33,926 nucleotides of DNA. Origin: an uncultured Polaribacter sp. (GTDB taxonomy: Bacteria; Bacteroidota; Bacteroidia; Flavobacteriales; Flavobacteriaceae). Positions 16,455-24,089 of this stretch are shown in pieces. The stretch covers positions 1-33,926 of the forward strand of contig CAJQQH010000132.1 in NCBI GenBank assembly GCA_905480405.1, given 5' to 3'. Each line of letters opens with the position of its first letter. The stretch's first letter is position 1. A program made the translations under genes and the position numbers. Below the pieces are notes generated by a model. It had not been told where the DNA came from, ran no database searches, and saw only the letters and a program-made list of their open reading frames with translations.

Positions 16455-17372
16455 TTAATTTTTACTTAACCAGTAAATTAAATTTCTAATAAATTGAATA
16501 TTATTTGGAGCTTGTTCTGAATGAAAACCAAACTTATAAGTAACAGAATCATTTGTTATTGTTTGTGCTGTAAACATTGCTGCTTCTCCAAAAACAGCTA
16601 TTTTTCCTTTTCCAAATTCCAAAATTGCACCTTGATAATTGTTTTCTAAATCAGAACTTGGTGTGTCATCATTAAATCTCCAAGCAATTTCAGGTGCCAA
16701 ACAATAATCTTCTTTTTTAAACTTTAAAATTCCTTTTGCTTTTTTAGGAATTGAAAATGAAGAACCAGTAAATGTGGTAATATTATCTATTTTTTCACCA
16801 ATAGTTCCATCAGAAATAACAGTGTTTAAAAATCGATTATTATTAATAGAAAATATATCAGGAGCATTTCTATCCTCTTTCTGTTGATATGCAAAACCAT
16901 CACAAAAATCAAAACCAAAAGCATTTGCTAATTTATTTGTAGCTCCAGAAAATGGCATATGATCTGCAATTAATAATAGCCTACCTCCTTTTTTAACCCA
17001 GTTTTTTATGAATCTGATATCTTCCTCTGAAAATGCATTATAAATAGGTTGTCTCCAATTGCGAATATTTTTTTGATTTATTGGGTTTGAAATTACTAAA
17101 ACATCATTTTTAAGTATTTTTTTTACGTCAATAATACTATCTAATTGATATCCATCATTGGTCATTAAATCTGCAAAAGGTTTAAATCTTCCATTTAGTT
17201 GATGAAAGTTATGATGACTTTGATCTATCAAAATCCTTGCTCCTTTTCCTTTTTCAAATCTTGGATTTTCTATTTCAGGCACAATAATATTATCAGCTCT
17301 TTGTTGCGTAAAACTTACATCAGCAATTAAAAAAGCTATTAAAAATAGAATTTTAGGCACTATCTTCTTCAT
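16455..17372 (-). CDS. Secreted GATase-like/DUF4350-like protein, first gene of the BlaI operon
   Basis: The 305-residue product carries a signal peptide (residues 1-22, ending DVSFTQ). The rest looks like a class I glutamine-amidotransferase-like Rossmann fold: ARILIDQSHHNF (46-57), DVLVISNPI (about 89-97), a helix then KKGGRLLLIADHMPF (about 127-141), and GKIAVFGEAAMF near 254-265. These match the DUF4350 type of ligand-binding domain. There is no catalytic nucleophile Cys in the usual place, so a binding role is more likely than hydrolysis. It ends 5 bases before blaI and follows the palindrome-controlled promoter, so it is the first gene of the repressed operon. What it binds is unknown. 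Confidence 0.82.
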   Translation of the reverse strand: MKKIVPKILFLIAFLIADVSFTQQRADNIIVPEIENPRFEKGKGARILIDQSHHNFHQLNGRFKPFADLMTNDGYQLDSIIDVKKILKNDVLVISNPINQKNIRNWRQPIYNAFSEEDIRFIKNWVKKGGRLLLIADHMPFSGATNKLANAFGFDFCDGFAYQQKEDRNAPDIFSINNNRFLNTVISDGTIGEKIDNITTFTGSSFSIPKKAKGILKFKKEDYCLAPEIAWRFNDDTPSSDLENNYQGAILEFGKGKIAVFGEAAMFTAQTITNDSVTYKFGFHSEQAPNNIQFIRNLIYWLSKN

Positions 17373-17392
17373 TATAAATATATTTTACCATA

Positions 17393-17400
17393 CAAATGTA
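17393..17400 (-). promoter_or_regulatory. -7 box of the BlaI operon
   Basis: On the minus strand this reads TACATTTG, an exact TAnnTTTG match. It lies 20 bases upstream of the ATG at 17372 and directly abuts the 34-bp palindrome, which fills the spacer and the -33 region. Confidence 0.72.
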
Positions 17401-17433
17401 ACTAAAAAATTAGTTTAAACTAATTTTTTAGTT
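17400..17433. promoter_or_regulatory. Perfect 34-bp palindrome, candidate BlaI operator
   Basis: The half-site AACTAAAAAATTAGTTT (17400-17416) is followed at once by its exact reverse complement (17417-17433), with no mismatch and no spacer. Each arm itself contains an imperfect smaller palindrome (ACTAAAAAATTAGT). The site lies between divergent start codons (17372 minus, 17486 plus). It touches the minus-strand -7 box and covers the candidate -33 TTG of the + strand gene. Its position fits a repressor operator. Assignment to BlaI is inferred from the encoded regulator. Confidence 0.75.
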
Positions 17434-17459
17434 GAAATAATTGTAACAAACTAACTTTT
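17432..17459 (+). promoter_or_regulatory. Candidate promoter of the DUF456 gene
   Basis: TTG (17432-17434) is followed 17 bases later by TAACTTTT (17452-17459), close to TAnnTTTG. The TTG overlaps the right end of the palindrome, so this promoter may be controlled by the same repressor. Confidence 0.45.
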
Positions 17460-17485
17460 TGCTCGTCGAACAAGTAAATTAAGTT

Positions 17486-17986
17486 ATGGATATTTTATTT
17501 TTTATATTAGGTTTTGTCTTTGTAATATTAGGCATTATTGGCGCTTTCTTACCAATATTACCAGGGCCATTAACAAGTTGGATAGGTTTATTATTTTTAC
17601 ATATGACCAAAATTATTCCTTTAGATTATACCTTTTTAGGAATTACATTGGCTATTGCCTTACTAATTTGGGTGTTAGATTATTTTATCCCCGCAATAGG
17701 TACAAAACGTTTTGGAGGTACAAAATACGGCGTTTATGGTACTACAATTGGTTTAATTATAGGCTTACTATCTCCTATTCCCTTCGGTATGTTATTAGGC
17801 GCTTTCTTTGGGGCATTCTTTGGGGAATTATTATATGACAAAAAAGACACCAATAGAGCGTTAAAAGCTTCATTTGGTGCCTTTGTAGGCTTTTTAGCAT
17901 CAGCAACTATTAAATTTTCTATAGCAACTGTTTATCTAATTTTATTTTTTATAAAATTCTGGGAATATAAAAGCGAGTTCTTTTAA
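17486..17986 (+). CDS. DUF456 family membrane protein
   Basis: The 166 residues form four or five membrane segments (about 2-22, 50-68, 83-110, 125-160). They have the glycine- and proline-rich DUF456 pattern: LGIIGAFLPILPGPLTSWIG (15-34), DYFIPAIGTKRFGGTKYGVYG (65-85, central KRFGG), and a duplicated GAFFGAFFGELLYD. The function of the family is not established to my knowledge. It is divergent from the BlaI operon and shares the palindromic control region. It converges on the PhnA-like gene with only 5 bases between the stop codons. Confidence 0.9.
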   Translation: MDILFFILGFVFVILGIIGAFLPILPGPLTSWIGLLFLHMTKIIPLDYTFLGITLAIALLIWVLDYFIPAIGTKRFGGTKYGVYGTTIGLIIGLLSPIPFGMLLGAFFGAFFGELLYDKKDTNRALKASFGAFVGFLASATIKFSIATVYLILFFIKFWEYKSEFF

Positions 17987-17991
17987 GAAGA

Positions 17992-18588
17992 TTACTCTTT
18001 CTCTGCCATTTTTTTAACGTAATCTGTAATAATTACAATTTGAGTAGGTCCAACTTTACCTTCAATAAATTTAGCATTTTCATGGTCTAAAGAAATTCTA
18101 CGAACTGCAGTTCCTTGTTTTGCAACCAAACTAGATCCTTTTACTTTTAAATCTTTAATTAAAACTACAGAATCTCCTGCTTGTAAAATTGCACCGTTGG
18201 CATCTCTATGTATAATTTTTTCACTTTCATCTAAATGATCTCCAGATTCTTTAGCAAAACGTAAATCATCGTCTTCTAAGTACATCATATCTAACAAATC
18301 TTGAGGCCAACCTTCTTTTCTTAGACGAGATAACATTCTCCAGGCAACTACTTTTACAGCTCTGTGCTCAGACCACATAGAATCATTTAAACAACGCCAA
18401 TGGTTTGCTTCAGTTTCTTCTGGGTTATCAATTTGAGTTACACAAGTTTCGCAAGCTAACAGACTTCCATCATTTCCACCACCACCTGTAATAGTAGGTT
18501 TTACATCATAAACTGATAAATTAGTTGTTGATGCACATAATTCGCACTTATTACCGCTTCTATTTTCTAAATCTAGTTGTAAACTCAT
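17992..18588 (-). CDS. PhnA-domain protein (YjdM-like)
   Basis: The 198 residues begin with a zinc-ribbon-like motif (CELC at 15-18 and CETC at 46-49, around ITGGGGNDGSLL). A helical middle follows (HWRCLNDSMWSEHRAVKVVAWRML) and then the C-terminal PhnA/SH3-like domain (about 130-195, GDSVVLIKDLKVKGSS). The E. coli homolog was named for the phosphonate operon, but a role in phosphonate use is doubtful and none of the phn genes is nearby. It is transcribed alone, with a TACTTTTG box upstream. Confidence 0.9.
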   Translation of the reverse strand: MSLQLDLENRSGNKCELCASTTNLSVYDVKPTITGGGGNDGSLLACETCVTQIDNPEETEANHWRCLNDSMWSEHRAVKVVAWRMLSRLRKEGWPQDLLDMMYLEDDDLRFAKESGDHLDESEKIIHRDANGAILQAGDSVVLIKDLKVKGSSLVAKQGTAVRRISLDHENAKFIEGKVGPTQIVIITDYVKKMAEKE

Positions 18589-18610
18589 CTTTCTTTTTTA
18601 TTGATAAAAG

Positions 18611-18618
18611 CAAAAGTA
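18611..18618 (-). promoter_or_regulatory. -7 box of the PhnA-like gene
   Basis: The minus strand reads TACTTTTG, an exact TAnnTTTG match, 22 bases upstream of the ATG at 18588. No clear TTG -33 is seen. Confidence 0.6.
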
Positions 18619-18693
18619 CAGTATTATATGCTAAAGTTTAATTAATTTAACTGTGGAAAATTAGAGGTTTTTATTAAACCTAAAAATAGTAGT

Positions 18694-19005
18694 TTAAAAA
18701 CCACGTAAATGCACAAATTCATTCCAAGATTTCCAACCAGTACTCTTTTGTTTTAAAAAAATAGTTTTGGTAACGTCTTCTATAAATTCTATTTTATTGT
18801 AACACTTTTCTTTTGCATTATACACTTCTAGTTTTTCTAAAGCCTTCTTTAGCCTTACCCCACATCTAGTAAACTCATTCCAATCACTAATCTTAGTTTT
18901 TCCTTTACTATGCATACTTTCTTTGTTATGACTCTGAAATAATTGTTTTTGATAAGCTTCTATAATATCTAATGCATTATTATACTCTTCTCTCGTAATA
19001 ATCAT
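18694..19005 (-). CDS. Small hypothetical protein
   Basis: The 103-residue product has no family I can name. It is hydrophilic, predicted mainly helical, and lacks signal peptide or membrane segments. Two tryptophan-containing motifs recur, DWNEFTRCGVRLKKALEKL near 41-59 and WKSWNEFVHLRGF at the end, so a W-N-E-F element occurs twice. An ATG start follows an AT-rich stretch without a convincing promoter box. Codon use resembles the neighbours and the frame is open throughout, which supports a real gene. Confidence 0.6.
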   Translation of the reverse strand: MIITREEYNNALDIIEAYQKQLFQSHNKESMHSKGKTKISDWNEFTRCGVRLKKALEKLEVYNAKEKCYNKIEFIEDVTKTIFLKQKSTGWKSWNEFVHLRGF

Positions 19006-19308
19006 AATATCGTTATATTTTAAAGTGATATTTTAATTTCTAAATTCAAAAAAAATCAAGTTTTAAAGAGGAATAAGTTATACTACTAATTGTAAAATTA
19101 ACAAATAAAATATATCCATTATTATAAGAAAATAATATTTCCAATGTTAGATTTATTGTTTAGAATACATCAAATATAAAAATGTACAAAACATAAATTT
19201 ATCTATTATAGATGAATTTAACCTTAAGTATAGATGAATAATTATAATATAACTACAAAACGAAAAAACATAATTTTAACGCTGTATAAATATCGATAAA
19301 GAGTAAAA
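19006..19308. other. AT-rich non-coding stretch
   Basis: These 303 bases contain no credible gene. They hold the upstream region of the small hypothetical gene and the downstream region of ade. A TATAGATGAAT motif occurs twice (near 19207 and 19229), and ATCTAT/ATAGAT forms a short hairpin near 19200-19214. No T-tract terminator was found. Confidence 0.6.
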
Positions 19309-20931
19309 TTATTTAATTTCTAAAGAGGTAAACTTAAAAGAAGTACCATCAAACAAACCTTTGTCAGATAATTTTAGAGATGGAATTACCAATAAAGCCA
19401 TAAAAGACAAACTCATATAAGGTGCTCTTAACTTACTTCCCATTTGTTTTGCCATTTTATCTAACTCTGCATATGCTTTCCCTATTTCTTCTGCTGGTTT
19501 ATCAGACATAATTCCTGCAACAGGTAAAGAAACTATTTTTTCTTCGAATGTATTTACTGCACAAACGCCACCTTTATTAGCTATAATTAAATTTACTGCT
19601 TTACAAATAGCATCATCAGAAACACCAACTGCAATAATATTATGAGAATCGTGCCCAACAGAACTTGCAATGGCACCTTCTTTTAATCCGAAGTTTTTAA
19701 TAAAAGCTATTGCTGGTTTATCATTTTTATAACGATTTACAACGGTCATTTTTAAAACATCTGTTTCAGTATTTGAAACTAAATTACCTTCAATAATTAA
19801 AGAGTTCTCTTCAATTTGATTCGTTACCAACTCACCATCTAAAGCTTCTATAACTCTAATTTTTTCTGATGAAGAATCAAATCTAAAATCAACAACTTGT
19901 TTTTTATCTGTATTAAAGTTATTCAAAATTTCAAAAGGAACAGATTTTACAAAAGTTTTTCCGTTTTTGGCAACTAATTCCCCATTTATATATGTTTTTA
20001 AAACATTAAAATTCTCTAAATTATTAACTACAACAAAGTCTGCATCGTCTCCTTTTTGTAGTAAACCAACATCTAAATTGTAATGTTTTACAGGATTTAC
20101 ACAAGCTGCTTGTAATACTTTAAAAACATCAACTCCTTTTGCTACTGCCCTTTCACATAATTGATTTATATGCCCCAATAACAAATCATCTGGATGTTTA
20201 TCATCTGAACAAAACATCATATTCTCAAAATGTTCTGGCAATAAATCGATTAAGGCTTCAAAATTTTTAGCTGCAGAACCTTCTCTTATAATTACTTTCA
20301 TTCCTTTTTGAAGTTTCTCTAAAGCTTCATCATAAGAAAAACACTCATGATCTGTAGAAATTCCAGCAGAAATATACTTGTTAACGTCTTCTCCTCTTAA
20401 ACCTGGAGCATGACCATCAATTGGTTTATTGTTATTTTTAGCATGTTTAATTTTTGCTAAAACGGCTGCATCATCAAACAAAACACCAGGATAATTCATC
20501 ATTTCTGCAAGATATTTAATGTCTGGGTTTTCCATCATCAACTTAATATCTTCAGAATCAATAATTGCACCGGCACTTTCAAAAGAAGTTGCAGGTACGC
20601 AACTTGGAGCGCCAAAATTAAACTTTAACGGAACTTTCTTTCCGTTTTCAATCATAAAATCTACCCCTTTTAGCCCCAAAACATTGGCAATTTCATGCGG
20701 ATCTGATACAGTAGCAACAGTACCATGTTTTACAGCAATTTTAGCAAATTCAGAAGGAACTAACATCGAACTTTCTATGTGAATATGTGCATCTATAAAA
20801 CCTGGTAAAATATAATCTTCACAAGTATGTTGTTGTTCACGAATGTCTAAAATCTTACCATTAATAAATTCAACTTCACCCTTAAAAACTCGCTTGTTTT
20901 GTATATCAACTATATTTCCTTGTACAATCAT
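19309..20931 (-). CDS. ade: Adenine deaminase
   Basis: The enzyme deaminates adenine to hypoxanthine, feeding purine salvage in the cytoplasm; hypoxanthine is the likely substrate of the Hpt domain at 8601. The 540-residue protein is a complete Ade-type amidohydrolase. It has the metal motif [10 protein letters not shown] (47-56, H49 and H51), [10 protein letters not shown], the [12 protein letters not shown] stretch, [23 protein letters not shown] and the C-terminal [12 protein letters not shown] characteristic of this family. These distinguish it from the ADA-type enzyme. Length is slightly below the usual 570 or so, but no motif is missing. It is divergent from the triple-fusion gene, with a TAAATTTG box 18 bases before the ATG. 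Confidence 0.95.
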   Translation of the reverse strand: MIVQGNIVDIQNKRVFKGEVEFINGKILDIREQQHTCEDYILPGFIDAHIHIESSMLVPSEFAKIAVKHGTVATVSDPHEIANVLGLKGVDFMIENGKKVPLKFNFGAPSCVPATSFESAGAIIDSEDIKLMMENPDIKYLAEMMNYPGVLFDDAAVLAKIKHAKNNNKPIDGHAPGLRGEDVNKYISAGISTDHECFSYDEALEKLQKGMKVIIREGSAAKNFEALIDLLPEHFENMMFCSDDKHPDDLLLGHINQLCERAVAKGVDVFKVLQAACVNPVKHYNLDVGLLQKGDDADFVVVNNLENFNVLKTYINGELVAKNGKTFVKSVPFEILNNFNTDKKQVVDFRFDSSSEKIRVIEALDGELVTNQIEENSLIIEGNLVSNTETDVLKMTVVNRYKNDKPAIAFIKNFGLKEGAIASSVGHDSHNIIAVGVSDDAICKAVNLIIANKGGVCAVNTFEEKIVSLPVAGIMSDKPAEEIGKAYAELDKMAKQMGSKLRAPYMSLSFMALLVIPSLKLSDKGLFDGTSFKFTSLEIK

Positions 20932-20949
20932 TCTTCAAAATATTTATCA

Positions 20950-20957
20950 CAAATTTA
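20950..20957 (-). promoter_or_regulatory. -7 box of ade
   Basis: The minus strand reads TAAATTTG, an exact TAnnTTTG match, 18 bases upstream of the ade ATG. No TTG -33 element was found. Confidence 0.6.
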
Positions 20958-20981
20958 CAAAGAATTGAAAAAGATATTATG

Positions 20982-21008
20982 TTGTTTCTAATCTTTATCC
21001 TATTTTTA
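20982..21008 (+). promoter_or_regulatory. Weak promoter of the triple-fusion gene
   Basis: TTG (20982-20984), 16 bases, then TATTTTTA (21001-21008), one base off TAnnTTTG. It ends 4 bases before the ATG at 21013, so the transcript would be leaderless or nearly so. Confidence 0.38.
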
Positions 21009-21012
21009 ATTT

Positions 21013-24000
21013 ATGAATTCTAACAATTATATTGTATCAACAGAAGAAGCAGAAAAAATTCTTTTTGAGATCTATAACATAACCGGAGAAGCTTCTAAAT
21101 TACCAGGAGAAATAGATGCTAATTTTAAAATTAAAATTGATAAAAAAAATCGATACATTTTAAAAATTTCTGCAAAAAACACTGATAAAAATGAGTTAGA
21201 CTTTCAACAGAAAATATTACAATATTTAACTGATAAAAACACCTCTTTAATTACACCAAAAGTTATTTTAGATAAAAATAAGAAAACAACTTCAACCATT
21301 TCTATAAACGGAAAAAGCAATTTGCAAGTTCGCCTACTAAGTTGGATTGATGGTAGAGTTTGGTCTTCTGTAAATCCGCAACTAAATAATTTACGTTTTA
21401 GTTTAGGTGAAAAAGCAGGTGAATTAACAAATAACTTACAGGGCTTTAATCATCCTGAAGCCAATAGAGAATTTGTTTGGGATGTTGCACAGGTTTTATG
21501 GACAAAAAAATATTTACATCTTTTTAACAAGGAAGATAAAAATTTAATAAATTCATTTATTCATAAATTTGAAACTTGTCAAATAGAATATAAAAAATTA
21601 AGAAAAAGTATTGTTCATAATGATGCCAACGACAATAATGTTTTAGTTTCAGAAGATTTTAAAAACCCAAAAACTAGAGCTATTATCGATTTTGGAGACG
21701 CGATAAATACACAAATAATAAACGATGTTGCTATAACTTGTGCATACGCAATAATGGATAAAAACAATCCTTTAGAAGCATCATTACCTATTATAAAAGG
21801 GTATCATTCTAAATTTCCTTTACAAGAAAAAGAGTTGCAATTTTTATATACTTTAATTGCAATGCGTTTAATTATTTCCATCACAAAATCTGCTATTAAT
21901 AAAATTGATAATCCAGAAAATAAATATCTATTAATCAGTGAAAAACCTGCTTGGGATTTACTTAAAAAATGGAAAAATATTTCTGAAGACTTTGCACATT
22001 TTAGTTTTAGAAATACATGTGACTTTACTGCACATCCAAATCAAGTTAAATTTAAAAACTGGTCAACAGAAAACAACTTTAATTTATCTGGTTTATTTCC
22101 AACAATTAACAAAAATAAAATTCATCACCTAGATTTAAGTGTATCAAGTGTATTTGTTGGTCATCAAGAAGAATTTAATAATTTAGACTTATTTCAGTTT
22201 AAAATAGAACAACTTCAAAAAGAGGTTCCTTCAAAAATTTTAGCTGGCGGATATTTAGAACCTAGAAATTTATACACATCTTCTGAATATGATACTATTG
22301 GAAATTACGGAAACCAAAGCAGAACAATTCATTTAGGTGTCGATTTTTGGTTACCAGAAAACACACCGGTTAATGCGCTTCTAGAAGGCGAAGTTGTTAT
22401 TGTAGAAAATGATATTGGCGATAAAGAATACGGTGGTTTAGTTGTTTTAAAACACGTACAAAAAGATTTTACATTTTATACTTTATATGGGCATAACACC
22501 CCAGAAAGTGTTTTAAAGCATTCCATTGGAGATCTTATAAAAAAAGGAGAACAAATTGCTGTTTTGGCAAATTACCCCGATAATGGAAATTGGGCACCAC
22601 ATCTGCATTTTCAAGTGATGCTGTCTTTATTAGATTTTAAAATTGATTTTCCAGGAGTTGCTTATTATAACGAAATAGATGTTTGGAAAAGCTTGTGTCC
22701 AAATCCTAATTTATTGTTTAAAATTGAGGGCTTTAAAGATAATTTAATTGATTCTTCTAATAAAATTCTTGCAGAAAGAAAACAACATTTAGGTAAGAGT
22801 TTAAGTTTACAATATAAAAATCCATTGCATATAGTTAAAGGTTCTAATCAATATTTAATTGATAGTTTTGGGCAAAAATATTTAGATACTGTTAATAATG
22901 TTGCTCATGTTGGTCATGAAAATTTTAACGTTGTAAAGGCAGGACAAAATCAAATGGCTTTGCTAAATACCAACACACGTTATTTGCATGAAAACATAAA
23001 TAATTTAGCAAACGAAATTTTAGAAACTTTACCAGAAGAACTCTCTGTTTTGCATTTTGTGAATTCTGGAAGTGAAGCAAATGAACTTGCTATTAGAATG
23101 GTTAAAGCAAATACAAATTCTAACGAAATTATAGCAAGTGAGCATGGTTATCATGGCAATACAAATACTTCTGTAAATATCTCTTCATATAAATTTGATG
23201 GAAAAGGCGGAAAAGGGAAACCTGAAAACACACACATTTTTCCAATTCCTAATACTTTTAGAGGCAAATATAAAGGAACAGATTCTGGTAAAAAATATGC
23301 TGAAGAAGTTCAGGTTTTAATTAATGAAATTCAATTACAAAATAAAAAAGTGGGTGGTTTTATTATTGAACCTATTATTTCTTGTGGCGGACAAGTAGAA
23401 TTACCTGCTGGGTTTTTAAATGAAGTTTATAAAAAAATTAAAAACGTAGGTGGTTTATGCATTTCTGATGAAGTGCAAACAGGCATTGGTAGAATGGGTA
23501 AAACCTTTTGGGGTTTTCAACTTCATAATGTAATTCCAGATATTGTTACTATTGGTAAACCTATAGGAAATGGACATCCAATTGCAGCGGTTGCATGTAC
23601 AAAAGAGGTTGCAGAAAAATTTGCAAATGGAATGGAATACTTTAACACTTTTGGAGGAAACCCGGTCTCTTGTGCTATTGCAACCAGTGTTTTTAAAGAA
23701 GTAAAAAAAGAAAAATTACAAGAAAATGCATTAAAAATAGGAGTATTCTTGAAACAAGAATTAATAAAATTATCAAATCAGTTTCCAATAATTGGAGATG
23801 TTCGTGGTCAAGGCTTATTTTTAGGAATCGAATTGGTAGATGCAAAATTAAATCCGCTTGCAGAACAAACTGATTATATAATTAATCGAATGAAATATTT
23901 TGGTATTTTAATGAGTTCTGACGGTCCAGATCATAATGTTATCAAAATAAAACCACCAATTACATTTACAATTGAAAATGCTAAAGAAGTAATTAAATAT

Positions 24001-24042
24001 CTACAAATTGTTTTTAACGAAAATTTCATGAAACATAACTAA
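21013..24042 (+). CDS. APH-fold kinase / M23 peptidase / class III aminotransferase fusion
   Basis: One 1009-residue frame holds three enzyme modules. Residues about 20-320 are an aminoglycoside-phosphotransferase-like kinase with the catalytic loop HNDANDNN (202-209) and metal site IDFGDA (225-230). Residues about 420-560 are an M23/LytM metallopeptidase-like domain with zinc ligands in HLGVDF (near 441) and HLHF (near 531) intact. Residues about 600-1005 are a class III PLP enzyme with SGSEANE, SDEVQTGIGRMG and the Schiff-base lysine K849 in TIGKPIGNG. The end modules resemble vertebrate hydroxylysine kinase (AGPHD1) and the phospho-lyases AGXT2L1/L2. A phosphorylate-then-eliminate pathway on an amino alcohol such as hydroxylysine or ethanolamine is therefore inferred. 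No signal peptide is present. The architecture recurs in bacteria from memory. Confidence 0.92.
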   Translation: MNSNNYIVSTEEAEKILFEIYNITGEASKLPGEIDANFKIKIDKKNRYILKISAKNTDKNELDFQQKILQYLTDKNTSLITPKVILDKNKKTTSTISINGKSNLQVRLLSWIDGRVWSSVNPQLNNLRFSLGEKAGELTNNLQGFNHPEANREFVWDVAQVLWTKKYLHLFNKEDKNLINSFIHKFETCQIEYKKLRKSIVHNDANDNNVLVSEDFKNPKTRAIIDFGDAINTQIINDVAITCAYAIMDKNNPLEASLPIIKGYHSKFPLQEKELQFLYTLIAMRLIISITKSAINKIDNPENKYLLISEKPAWDLLKKWKNISEDFAHFSFRNTCDFTAHPNQVKFKNWSTENNFNLSGLFPTINKNKIHHLDLSVSSVFVGHQEEFNNLDLFQFKIEQLQKEVPSKILAGGYLEPRNLYTSSEYDTIGNYGNQSRTIHLGVDFWLPENTPVNALLEGEVVIVENDIGDKEYGGLVVLKHVQKDFTFYTLYGHNTPESVLKHSIGDLIKKGEQIAVLANYPDNGNWAPHLHFQVMLSLLDFKIDFPGVAYYNEIDVWKSLCPNPNLLFKIEGFKDNLIDSSNKILAERKQHLGKSLSLQYKNPLHIVKGSNQYLIDSFGQKYLDTVNNVAHVGHENFNVVKAGQNQMALLNTNTRYLHENINNLANEILETLPEELSVLHFVNSGSEANELAIRMVKANTNSNEIIASEHGYHGNTNTSVNISSYKFDGKGGKGKPENTHIFPIPNTFRGKYKGTDSGKKYAEEVQVLINEIQLQNKKVGGFIIEPIISCGGQVELPAGFLNEVYKKIKNVGGLCISDEVQTGIGRMGKTFWGFQLHNVIPDIVTIGKPIGNGHPIAAVACTKEVAEKFANGMEYFNTFGGNPVSCAIATSVFKEVKKEKLQENALKIGVFLKQELIKLSNQFPIIGDVRGQGLFLGIELVDAKLNPLAEQTDYIINRMKYFGILMSSDGPDHNVIKIKPPITFTIENAKEVIKYLQIVFNENFMKHN

Positions 24043-24089
24043 AATATAAATCTTACATTTATACATCTAATTTTTAATGAATGCTTATC

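Noticed and set aside
16280..16489. Small + strand open frame across blaI
   Set aside because: It lies antisense to the well-supported BlaI helix-turn-helix and has no start context or recognisable content.
17400..17433. Bidirectional terminator
   Set aside because: The palindrome has no loop and the flanking genes are transcribed away from it, so there is no message to end there.
17992..18588. Phosphonate-use gene
   Set aside because: The PhnA name is historical; no C-P lyase or phosphonate transport gene is nearby.
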